From positions 191,631,948-191,695,947 of the forward strand of contig NC_134082.1 of assembly GCF_000715075.1 (NCBI RefSeq): a DNA stretch of 64,000 nucleotides, written 5' to 3'. The translations under genes were made by a program, and so were the position numbers. The notes under the pieces are model-generated. The model was given only the letters and a program-made list of their open reading frames with translations, made no database searches and was not told the DNA's origin. The DNA comes from Nicotiana tabacum (taxonomy: Eukaryota; Streptophyta; Magnoliopsida; Solanales; Solanaceae). Shown here in pieces: positions 54,008-64,000 of this stretch (the first letter of the stretch is position 1; every line of letters begins with the position of its first letter).

Positions 54008-56324
54008 CTACAGCCTCAAAACTCCATCATCTCCTAAGATAACCTGCTTGGCACCTCCATGTTGCACCGTGTCCCTAAGGACACACAAATGAGGATCATC
54101 ATATTGCCGACCTCGGATACACTCCAATAATGAAGAACGAGCGACTGTGCAAGCTAACATACGGCTGGGCTCAGAAACATCCAATCTCACGAACTGATTG
54201 GCCAAAGCCTGAACATCCAAAGCAAGCGGTCTCTCACTGATCGGAATATAAGCAAGACTGCCCATACTGGCTGACTCCCTACTTAAAGCATCGGCCACCA
54301 CGTTGGCCTTTTCCAGATGATATAAGATAGTGATATCATAGTCCTTTAATAGCTCTAACCACCTTCTCTGCCTTAAATTTAGCTCCTTCTACGTGAACAA
54401 ATACTGCAGACTCTTGTGGTCCGTGAACACCTCACATGACACACCATATAGATAATGCCTCCAAATCTTCAACACGTGGACAATAGCTGCTAACTCTAAA
54501 TCATGAACTAGATAGTTCTTCTCATGAATCTTCAACTGTCACAAAGCGTAGGCAATGACCTTGCCGTCTTGCATCAACATCGCACCAAGTCCAATACGAG
54601 ATGCATCACAATAAACTGTATAAGGCCCTGAACCTGTGGGCAAAATCAACACTGGTGCCATAGTCAAAGCTGTCTTGAGCTTCTGAAAGCTCGCCTCACA
54701 CTCATCCGACCACCTGAACTGTGCATCCTTTTGGGTCAACCTGGTCATCAAGGCTACAATAGATGAAAATCCCTCCACAAACCGACGATAATAGCCTGCC
54801 AATCCCAAGAAACTCCAGATCTCTGTAGCTTATGCTGGTCTAGGCCAGTTCTTGCCTCTATCTTCTTCAAATCTACCTGAATACCCTCTGTTGGTACAAC
54901 ATGACCCAAGAATGCAACTGAACTCAACCAGAACTCACACTTCGAAAACTTCACATACAACTGACTATCTCTCAAAGTTTGGAGGACCACTCTCAGATGC
55001 TGCTCATGCTCCTCTCGACTGCGGGAATAGATGAAAATATCATCAATGAAGAGTATCACGAACTAATCTAAGTAAGGCCTAAACACTCGGTTCATCAAAT
55101 CCATAAAAGCTGCTGGGGCATTTGTCAACCCAAATGACATCACCAAGAACTCATAATGCCTGTACCGAGTACGGAAAACTATCTTAGGGACATCAGATGC
55201 CCTAATCCTCAACTAGTGGTAGACAGATCTCAAGTCAATCTTCGAAAATACCTTGGTACCCTGAAGCTGATCAAACAAATCATCAATCCTCGGTAATGGA
55301 TACTTATTCTTGATTGTAACCTTGTTCAACTGCCGCTAATCTATACACATTCTCATCGACCCGTCCTTTTTCTTAACAAACAACACCGGCGCACCCCAAG
55401 GCAAAACACTAGGTCTAATGAAACCTTTTTCAAGAAAATCTTGCAACCTCTCCTTCAACTCTTTCAAATCTGGCGGTGCCATACGATACGGCGGAATAGA
55501 GATGGGCTGAGTGCCCCGAGCCAAATCAATCCAGGAGTTAATATCCCTGTCGGGTGGCATACCCGGCAGGTCTGAAGGAAATACCTTAGAAAACTCACGA
55601 ACGACAGGCACATAATCCATATAAGGAACCTCGGCACTAGAATAACGAATATATGCCAAATAGGCCAAACACCCCTTCTCGACCATACGCCGAGTCTTCA
55701 TATATGAGATAACACTACGGGTAGAATGACCAGGAGTCCCTCTCCACTCTAAACAAGGTAAACCCAGCAAGGCTAAGGTCACAGTCTTGGCATGACAGTC
55801 TAAGATAGCGTGGTATGGTGATAACCAGTCCATCCCCAATATGACATCGAAATCAACCATGTCCAGAAGTAACAAATCTATACGAGTCTCAAGACCCCCA
55901 ATAACAACTATACATGAATGATGGACACGATCTACCACAATAGAATCACCTACGGGTGTAGACACACATACATAGGAGCACTCAAGGAATCACTAGGCAT
56001 GACCAGATATGGTACAAAATAAAATGACACATAGGAGTACGTAGATCCTGGATCAAATAGAACTGAAGTATCTCTACTACAAACCACAATAGTACCTGTG
56101 GTAACTGCATCAGAAGCCTCAGCCTCAGGTCTGGCTGGAAGAGCATAACATCGGGGCTGGGCCCCACCACTTTGAACTACATCTCTGGGACGGCCTTTTG
56201 CTGGCTGGCCTCCACCTCTAGCGGCCTGAGCTCCACCTCTAATACCTCTACCTCCATCTCTAGCACATCTACTCCCACCTCTAGCTAGCTGGGCGGGCGG
56301 TGGAACACTCGGTGCCTGAACCAT
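54008..56324 (-). pseudogene. Element F protease, reverse transcriptase and RNase H
   Basis: Protease with VLFDPGSTYSYVS (catalytic Asp kept; DPGST is usual in this lineage), a frameshift near 55,960 inside it, then LGMDWLSPYHA. RT has APVLFVKKKDGSMRMCID, then [14 protein letters not shown] is the catalytic box (FIDD). RNase H reads YTVYCDASRIGLGAML and ends near [10 protein letters not shown] (54,301). Stops within RT lie at about 55,334, 55,210 and 55,064, at least one fitting CAG to TAG. Confidence 0.85.
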
Positions 56325-56373
56325 GGCATGGGAACCCTGATGCTGAGAGTTGCTCGATGCTCGAGAGCAAAAC

Positions 56374-57690
56374 CTAGCAATGTGACCCAGATCTCCTCAA
56401 GTATAACAGCCCTCGGCTGTTGAGACTGCTAACCCTGACGACCTGCACGACCACCCCGAAAACTCTGGAGCGGTGGTGCACTAATAGGAGCTGGTGGTGC
56501 ACTATAGGACCGCTGATCAGAATACTACATATGAGAACCACGACTACCTGAAGCACTATGCGAAACCTGAAGTGCTGACTGAAAAGCCCTAGAAGGATGG
56601 CCTCTACCATACGAATCCCTGTCTCCAGAGGAGGTACCACTGAATTTTCCTGAATGACGAGGCCTCTTGTCAGACCCCTGACCACCCCCCTGCGATAGAA
56701 CCATCTCAGCTCTCCTGGCCATATTGGCTGCCTCCTGGAAAGAAATCTCACTCCACGTCTCCTTATCCATCTGAAGTCGAATAGGCTGTATGAGTCCCTT
56801 AATGAACCTCCTCACACACTCCCTCTCAATGGGGAGTATAAGTAGAGCATGACGAGCCAAATTGATAAACCCGGTCTCGTACAGAGTAACAGTTATATAA
56901 CCCTGTTGGATACGCTCAAACTGCCTCCAATAGATCTCTCTCTTAGTGACAAAAAGAAACTTCTCCAGAAATAGCTGAGAAAACTGCTCCCAAGTCAAAG
57001 CTGGTGACCCAACTGGTCTAGCCAAGCAATAAACTCTCCACCAAGTCTTGGCGGATCCAGATAAGCAAAAAGTAGCAAAGTCGATCACATTGGTCTCCAC
57101 TATCCCCATGTTCCTGAGAACCTCAGGACAACTGTCTAAATAATCCCGGAGATCATCAGAAGATGAACCACTAAAAGTGGTAGTGAAGAGCTTGGTGAAC
57201 CTGCCCAATCTCCACAAGGCATCAGCATACATAGCTACTCCATCGCCGGTCTGAGCTACCATACCCGGCTAAAATGCTCCAACTGGCTGAGCTGCTAGAG
57301 TCTGAAACTAGGGAGGCATCTTCTCCAGAGTGCGAGTAGCAGGAGTCTGGGCTCCTCCTCCGGCCTAAGAGACAGCTGGTGCTACAAGTAGCAAGCCTGC
57401 CCGAGTGACACTCTCCATAAGGCCCACTAGATGGACCAGAGCATCCTGGAGTACTGGGGTAGCAATGAACCCCTCTAGGACCTGAGCTGGGCCCACCGAA
57501 ACTGCCTGGGCCGGAACCTCATCATCAAACTCAACCTCAGGCTCCACCGCTGGTGCTGCTGCTCTGGACTGAGCTCTACCCCCACCTCAGCCTCTAGCAC
57601 GGCCTTGGCCTCGCCCTCTGCCCTCGTGAGAGCTGCTGCTGGGAGTTCGGGCTGCTGATCTGTGGATGAGGAAGCATGTGTTCTTGCCAT
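56374..57690 (-). pseudogene. Element F gag
   Basis: Starts MARTHASSSTDQQPELP at 57,690, shifts frame before 57,547, and continues through TAG codons near 57,320 and 57,275 into the gag core (57,262-56,525): FTTTFSGSSSDDLRDYLDSC, TWWRVYCLARPV, WEQFSQLFLEKF, then an Arg/Ser-rich tail. The zinc knuckle reads CYT-stop-GDLGHIARFC (about 56,400): TGA replaces the second Cys codon of CX2CX4HX4C. Gag would form particles and bind element RNA; this copy cannot. Confidence 0.82.
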
Positions 57691-57788
57691 CTACAAAAGA
57701 ACATAGTAGAAATTTAATTAGCATTGAGAAACCAAACCGCACGACAGGAAAGAATAGACGTGAAGTTGTGAGACCTATGTAACCTAGA

Positions 57789-57800
57789 GCTCTGATACCA
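57789..57800 (-). promoter_or_regulatory. Primer binding site of element F (initiator-Met type)
   Basis: Minus-strand TGGTATCAGAGC lies three bases inside the 5' LTR; a standard plant primer site. Confidence 0.8.
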
Positions 57801-57803
57801 ACT

Positions 57804-60744
57804 TATCACGACCCGGATTTTCTCGCCCTCGGGAGTCTTGATGGCGCCAACTAATGAAAGCTAGGCAAGCCAACCGTTTGAAAAAAATTATATTTTTCCC
57901 ATTTTAATCCTTTAATCAATGTGAATCAACAGTTTATAAACAACGAAATTTAAACAAGCGGAAGAAGCAATTAAACTATTTAAATAATTCCAGTGCAATT
58001 TCTTAAACAAAAGCTACCCAGAACTGGTGTCACAACTTCATAGACGGTCTAGGAATACGACAAACAAGGTCTGAAAAATAAATGCAACACTGTTTTTGAA
58101 TTACATAATTAAAACAGGAAGAAAGGATAGAGGCAGATGCCAGGGCCTGCGGACGCCTGCAGGACTACCTTGGATCTTCGTATGGACTGAAGGTAGCCAC
58201 CCAAGCTAAGGTCCAAAAGCTACTATGCCGGAATCTGCAGACAGTGCAGAGTGTAGTATCAGCACAACCGACCCCATGTGCTGGTAAGTGCCTAGCCTAA
58301 CCTCGGCGAAGTAGTGACGAGGCTAGGACCAAACTACCAAACAAATCTGTGCAGTTAAATCATATACATCGGAAAATAAAAGCAGGAATGTACAGTTTAG
58401 AATGGGAAGGGGAAAACATGTTGCGGGGAAACATTAAATGATAATAGAAATACAGCAGGTAAATATAAGGAACACCATAACTCAAGTATCAACAAGGATT
58501 GGAAATCAAATAAGTGCATGACATCACCCTTCGTGCTTTTTCTATCGTTCTCACCATAAGAATCAATATAAACTGCACGACATCACCCTTCGTGCTTTTA
58601 CTCTCGTTCTCACCATAAAATCAATATAATCAGCACGAAATTGTACATCGTGTGGCACGACATCACCCTTCGTGCTTTTACACTCTTCCTCACAAAATCA
58701 TACACGACATCACCCTTCGTGCTTTAACTGTTTCTCACCAAAACAATGCACAACATCACCCTCCGTGCTTTCACACACTTCCTCATCCAAACAACAATCA
58801 CAAGCAATAGGGCAAGGAAATAAGTAAAATTACAATAAAATCCCGGTAAGAGAACAATAGTTCAACAATCAAATCCCGGCAAGGGAACAATATCAAAAGC
58901 ATCAACATCCTAGCAAGGGAGACAATATAAAAATTCTCTTCTCTTATTCACTTTTACTTCACAATTCACTTCACAACTTGAGCCAATGCTCTATAAGATT
59001 CAATTTCCAATTATACCTCCACAATTTATTATCCAACTTGAGCCAACGCTCTTCAATGTTCAAATATCACTATTACTTCCACAAGAGTTGCTCATCAATA
59101 GAAATCATCACTTAAGGCATGAACAATACAAACGCAGTCACATTAGTCATAGAATAAGACTCACAGACATGCTTGACACCAACATATAGATACTCGTCAC
59201 CATGCCTATACCTCGTACTCAACAAATAACATATAGCAAATAGGACACAACTCCTAATCCCTCAAGCTAAGGTTAGACCAAACACTTACCTCGATGCCAC
59301 GAACACAATTCAAGTCTCCACTATCGCTTTACCTCTTGATTCCACCACTAATTCGCTCGTATCTAGTCACGAGTTACTTAACTATATCAATAAATGCTAA
59401 ATAAATCAATTTCAATACATGCAAAGAGGTTTTCTAAAGTTTTCCCCAAAAAGTCAAAAATTGTCCTCGGTCCCACGTGGTCAAAACTCGAGGTTCGAAC
59501 CAAAACCCGATTACCCATTCCCCCACGAACCCAAATACATAATTTGTTTTGAAATCGAACCTCAAATCGAGGTCCAAATCTCCAAAATTTGAAAAACCTA
59601 GGTTCTACCAAAAACACCCAATTTCCCCATGAAAACCTTTGATTTTGAGTTGAAATCATGAGAAAAGATGTTAAAGATTGATGAAACCAAGTTAGAATGA
59701 CTTACAATCGATTTGGAAGAGTACCTGTCTTTGAAAAATAGCCCGAGAGTGTTTTGATTTTGAAAGGGTTTAAAAATGGGTGAAATGCATCTAAGTTATG
59801 ATTTTGCAGGTTGCAGGTGTCGCAATTGCGACCAGGGTTCGCAATTGCGAACCCCTCAGACTGCTAACCTCGCATTTGCGATACTGCCTTCACATTTGCG
59901 ATGTCGCATTTGCGATAAGTACTTCGCATTTGCGACCAAGGCAACCCATGCCACTATTCGCATTTGCAACCAATTGCTCGCATTTGCGAGCCAGGCTTTG
60001 CGAAGCCTGTAGGCCTGCAACACACCAGCTAAAAACCTGCAACTCCCTAAGTTAAATTCCCCTCGTGGCCTATCCAAAACTAGCCCGAGCCCTCGGGTCT
60101 CCAAACCAAACATGCACACCAACCTAAAAACATTATACGGACTTGCTCGTGCAACCAAATCATGAAAATAACATGTAAAACTATGAATTAAACCTCAAAA
60201 CTCATCATTTTCATCAAGAACACTTTAAAACTCAAAGTTCATAACTCTTCAACCAGAGGTCCAAATCACATCAAATAAACTCCATTTTTTACCAAATTTC
60301 ACAGTTATCATTTAAATACTTTAATAAGTTTGTACCGGGCTCCGAAACCAAAATACGGGCCCGATACTAATGGTTTCAAACATTAATTCTTTTCTTTATT
60401 TCATAGATAATTCAGCAAAACAATTTCTTTCAAAAATTGATTTCTAAGGCTTGGGACCTCGGAATCTATTTCCAGGCATACGCCCAAGTCCCATATTTTA
60501 CTGCGGACCACCTGGGATTGTCGGAACACAGATCCGGGTCCATTTGCTCAAAATATTGACCAAAGTCAACCATAATCAAATTTTAACTCTAGAAATTTCT
60601 ATTTCTCATATTTTCACATAAAAGGTTTTTCGGATATAGGTCCGGACCACACACGTAGATCGAGGTAAGGTAAAAAGAAGGTTTTAAGGCCTCGAAACAC
60701 AGGATTTGTTTCTAAAGCAAGTGATGACCTTTTGGATCATCACA
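57804..60744 (-). repeat. 5' LTR of element F (right copy, 2,941 bp)
   Basis: Plus-strand ends TATCACGACCCGGATTTTCT (first G changed to A) and GGATCATCACA. It shares the CTTCGTGCTTTTA repeats (58,516-58,780) and TCGCATTTGCGA cluster (59,818-59,995) with the left LTR but lacks ~54 bp within the cluster. Confidence 0.9.
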
Positions 60745-61279
60745 ACATTGTTGATACCCAATATTTTCCAAAAATATTTTAAATTGCATATATACCTTCA
60801 AAATCATGCAATTGGTATTTTTTCCATAATTTTCCTATATTTTTATTAATTTATCCAACATTTTATTTTCCAATAAATAATTACAAATTTGCATCACAAA
60901 TGATTTCAAAAGCATTTCTTGATTTAATTTATTACTTATGATCCTATTAAGACCAAATTAGCATCTTTTGGCTATAATTGCAATAACTTTGTAATTATAG
61001 CCCAAACATATAATTTTGTACTATTTTTTACCAGAAATTAGTCATTTGTATTTTAAAATACTAAATAATCAGTTTTTAAACTATTTTCTACGCTTGAAAC
61101 TCATTCTTATAATTATTAGCTATTTTGTAACTTGTTTTAATTAATTTGAATTGGGTATTTAACAAATAGCCTAATTTCATTTTAATTCTAGCCTAAATTA
61201 AACCAGATCCAAACCTGATTAAATCATCCCAATACCCCAAGGCCCAATCCACTATCCTACTCGACCCAATCCCTATTTA

Positions 61280-61317
61280 ATCTGGACCGTTGATCAATTT
61301 TGATCAACGGACCAGAT
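61280..61317 (+). other. Long inverted repeat around CCGTTGATCAA
   Basis: Arms 61,280-61,297 and 61,300-61,317: 18 bp with a single mismatch and a 2-nt loop. Its core is similar to the GTTGGATT hairpins in LTR B. Confidence 0.8.
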
Positions 61318-62658
61318 CCGTCCTTACCATAATTAACCCTAAAGACTACCCCCATCTCATTTGTTATTATTCTATCCGCCGTTACATCTCTCATCTCTCT
61401 CTCAAAATCCCGGTAAACCTAGACCACCTCACCGGCCGTCGCTTTTCCGGTCATTATGGTGGTCTCACCACCCTCCCAGCCTCACGGCTCTCCCTCCTAC
61501 GTCGGGTTTTGCTGCCTTGAGTTCCTCAAAGGAACCAGAAGGCAGTTCACTCACCTCCCATGGGTTTTCATGTCATTTTTATGCCGTTCATGGCTGTCCG
61601 AGCAAGATTCTACCATTTTCGGTTAAAACCAATGATTTTTGTGCCGATCCTCTCTCTTTGGGTTCTCTCTCTGAAACCCTAATTTTGACTCTTGATTTCT
61701 AAGATCTGTAACAAGATTTGAGTTTATTCAAGTTATCTTTACTGTTTTCTTAAGGATTTTTCCTATTTCTTCTAAAACGACTCTTCATATTCAAACTAGG
61801 GTTTCTTGACCCTTTTTCAAAAACGACTTTTCCTTCTGATTTTAGCATTTTTCTATGATTTTCACCATGTTTAAATGTTTATTTTAGTTTTCTCCTTTTA
61901 TCCGAGTTATTATGTTAAAGCCCTAAGTTACTTGGGTTTGGCCTGTGATTCTGAGTTTGTTTTGATAATGCGTTCAACTAATTTGTATGTTTCTGTGATT
62001 TTGTGATTTTTACCCTATGTTTGCTTGTTAGGGTTTCTGATTATGATTATTCCTGCCTATTATGTGATTTTACCCTATTTTGTTCATCAATATTTCTGAT
62101 TCTTCACTTCTCCTACCTGTATCATGTTTATTCTATTAATTCAGACTATGCTCTCTACATGAATCCCTAATTTTTATATGATTTTTGCCCTACTCGGCTT
62201 CTTAGAGTTCTGATTTTGCTTATTATGTGCTTGTTCTCATAAAGTTGTGCTAAATCAGTGTTATTTTCTACTTTTGAATCCTTGAGTCTTGGTGATTGAT
62301 CTTTCACTGATTTCGCACGATACTCTCTACTGATTTTTAACTTTGTAAAATATTTTCAGACCTTATTCTATGATCAATTATGCTGTTAATTGATTTCTTA
62401 AGTATTTTACTTGATTGAAATATGTTGAACCTAGCCTCTATTACATGTTGTGTACTTGTACTATGCTGAAATTATTTCCTTAATCGTTATGCTCAGCCTT
62501 ATACGACTTCCTTCCTTATTTGTCACATGTTTATTACCGTTTGAAGTTAACTCCCACATTGAAGGGAGTATTTACCTTGATTTTATGCTGATTGATTCTG
62601 AGTTCCCATAATTACTGATGAACATTGATTTTTGCCTTATTTGCTACCTGCTTTCAAA

Positions 62659-62667
62659 CTATAAATA
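62659..62667 (+). promoter_or_regulatory. TATA box in segment G
   Basis: CTATAAATA followed by a CA-rich likely transcription start; the hAT insertion 55 bp downstream separates it from whatever it drove. Confidence 0.5.
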
Positions 62668-62722
62668 CCTTGGTCTTTCATTATCACACACACAAACACA
62701 TTGGTTCAAAATCTCTCTCTCT

Positions 62723-64000
62723 TAGGGGTGGGCATAAAATCCAAAAAACCGAATTCCGAACCGAACCGAATTAATTCGGTATTTCGGTTTCAGTTTTTTC
62801 TGTACTAAATTTTCGGTATTTCAGTATAACGGTTTGGTACTCGGTATTAGGATCTTGACAATTCGGTATACCGAAATACCGAAAATTTTAAAAATCATGT
62901 AGGAGACTAGGAGTAGACTGCCTAGTGCCCAGCGGCGGACCCCAACCAAAAGCCAAAATTTTAATTTTTGGAGCCCAACCCAATAATGAATAACCCAATA
63001 ATCCAAATGTCTTTCACTTTCTTACCCTCTTGTCTTACCCCCAGACCCTAGTTTACCCTAACATCCTAAGATATCGCCTAATCGGCTGTGGCCTGTGAGA
63101 ATTAAGATCGGCTGTCAACCCTTCAAATCAAGACTTCAACAGGTTCATAACTTTTCAATTTTTCATTCTTAAATCTTTATTTTTTTGCACTAATTTGTTC
63201 TGGAACTGATACTTCTCTGCTCTGCTTATGCTGTGACTATGAGTGACTCATTTCGATGACACTGTTTGCTAGTGTATGTGGTTTTTATTATGTTCTTGGA
63301 TTCTTTTTTCTAAGTCCTTTGCTATGTTTATTTGTTTAATTTATTTATCATTATGTTCATACCTATCAAAAAAAAAGAAGTTTGTTGCTATGTTTATCGG
63401 ATGTTTTATATGCAGAAGATTTATATTTCAATTTTTTTTTGGGATTTGATGATGAAAGAGATAAGGTGGGGAAGTGTTAGGGCCAAAATTATAAACTAGT
63501 AAAAAATAAAAAACCTGTGCAACTTCTTTTTTTTTCTTCAAATGATCCCGGAATTAATTTGTAGGAACATCTAGAAATTAGCCATATCTAACAGCAGATT
63601 TGAGAATTAAACATCAAATTTGTCATGAAGCTTGCCCAATCTTCATTGGTTATCTGTTACTTTCTTACATCTGTTTTGCAAAGACTTGTCTACCTTCCAA
63701 GAAACTTGCTTTATTTGAATAAAAGAATATATAAAATGAAGAATGCCTTTAACTGAAAGCTAAATGAGGACTAGAGGTAAAGAGAGTATGAAATAGACAA
63801 GAAATGTCCAGAATTAACCAAAAATAGAGGCAGCAAACAAAGATTAACAGAAGGAAAATTCTTTGACAAGAAATTTGCTCCCTATTGATAAGTTGCTTGA
63901 CAAAATAATGGAAAGTTCTTAATATGTGTTTATATTTATTTTAGTTTTGTACAGATGGCAGATGAAAGTAGAGTAAGTGATGCTGGTTCAAGTGAAAGTT
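62723..64000 (+). mobile_element. hAT transposon, left part (continues beyond the window)
   Basis: Begins TAGGGGTGGGCATAAAATCC, the well-known plant hAT end, preceded by CTCTCTCT (possible 8-bp duplication). Subterminal CCGAA/TTCGG motifs and the palindrome TTCGGTATACCGAA (62,862-62,875) follow. A ~1 kb leader with likely intron precedes the transposase start at 63,955. Confidence 0.75.
63955..64000 (+). CDS. hAT transposase, N-terminal 15 codons (partial)
   Basis: ATG follows a splice-acceptor-like TTTTAGTTTTGTACAG and reads MADESRVSDAGSSES to the window edge. Ser/Asp/Glu-rich starts are common in plant hAT transposases. The BED finger and the C-terminal dimerisation domain would be outside the window, so identification rests on the terminal sequence at 62,723. 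Confidence 0.5.
   Translation, partial: MADESRVSDAGSSES

Larger units (their letters stand above)
49697..60744 (-). mobile_element. Element F: complete but inactive Tekay/Del-type chromovirus (11,048 bp)
   Basis: Two LTRs flank a minus-strand gag-protease-RT-RNase H-integrase-chromodomain order; RT before integrase makes it Ty3/gypsy and the C-terminal chromodomain-like end makes it a chromovirus. Flanks ACATC (49,692-49,696) and ACATT (60,745-60,749) may be a target duplication with one change. Many stops and shifts disable it. Confidence 0.88.
60745..62722 (+). repeat. LTR/promoter-like segment G
   Basis: From TGTTGATACCCAATATTTTC (60,749) an AT-rich stretch leads to a 61.28 kb inverted repeat, a CT-rich block (CATCTCTCATCTCTCTCTC), gene-like GC-richer DNA (61,400-61,700) and, at 62,659-62,667, CTATAAATA followed by CACACACACAAACACATTG. 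That layout fits the U3 of a large plus-strand LTR interrupted by the hAT element. No second copy is in the window, so the start and family are uncertain. Short frames here are not supported as genes. Confidence 0.4.

Noticed and set aside
61290..61702. Plus-strand frames of 76 and 113 codons
   Set aside because: Overlapping frames in CT-rich LTR-like DNA, no recognisable motif.

Overview
The window is nuclear DNA from a flowering plant, most likely Solanaceae (Nicotiana-like). It is AT-rich and packed with large-LTR Ty3/gypsy elements (an Ogre/Tat-type with 4 kb LTRs and a Tekay/Del-type chromovirus), CACTA, MULE, hAT and Stowaway-type DNA transposons. It holds one intact host gene, an intronless U-box/ARM protein resembling Arabidopsis PUB8. 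The family assignment comes from recognisable repeats and is inference; no species marker is present.

Layout. 1-13,932: 5' two thirds of a minus-strand Ogre/Tat element (A): partial archaeal-type RNase H, RT/RNase H, a putative 172-nt intron, protease and gag, an extra upstream ORF with a plant-mobile-domain-like region and coiled coil, a long leader, an Arg-type primer binding site and a 4.1 kb 5' LTR. 13,933-17,405: remnant of a related LTR (B) into which A inserted, containing a cluster of hairpin-forming inverted repeats. 17,406-19,013: a ~92-bp tandem array of about 17 units, cut by LTR B. 19,560-26,560: a decayed minus-strand multi-exon gene of the 'putative gypsy type transposon' (PF04195-like) family, split by a plus-strand solo LTR (D, 21,163-25,659) with a perfect 5-bp target duplication. 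26,561-28,430: LTR/promoter-like DNA and a tandem MITE-like repeat.

28,640-30,050: the PUB8-like gene with its TATA box and poly(A) signal. 30,529-31,101: two MITEs. 31,140-35,712: a truncated minus-strand Ty1/copia element with one ~2 kb LTR. 35,713-42,100: AT-rich intergenic DNA with tandem repeats, a GA microsatellite and a foldback-like element carrying an 85-bp minisatellite. 42,227-47,222: two adjacent CACTA elements, the second carrying a transposase_24-like gene and interrupted by a MULE with a perfect 9-bp target duplication. 47,223-49,696: an LTR (E) with a 20-nt motif repeated a dozen times. 49,697-60,744: a complete but dead 11 kb minus-strand chromovirus (F) with both LTRs. 60,745-62,722: promoter-like LTR DNA (G). 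62,723-64,000: the start of an hAT element running off the window.

The transposon genes are mostly disabled, largely by CAG-to-TAG and Asp-to-Asn changes that fit cytosine deamination in methylated DNA. The insertions form a readable relative chronology: C, then B and D into it, then A into B; CACTA-a, CACTA-b, then MULE and LTR E, then F. I see no evidence of a new cellular system. The most unusual structures are the in-frame intron of A, the hairpin cluster in LTR B with a partner motif in G, the array, and the repeat-driven length changes in the LTRs of F.
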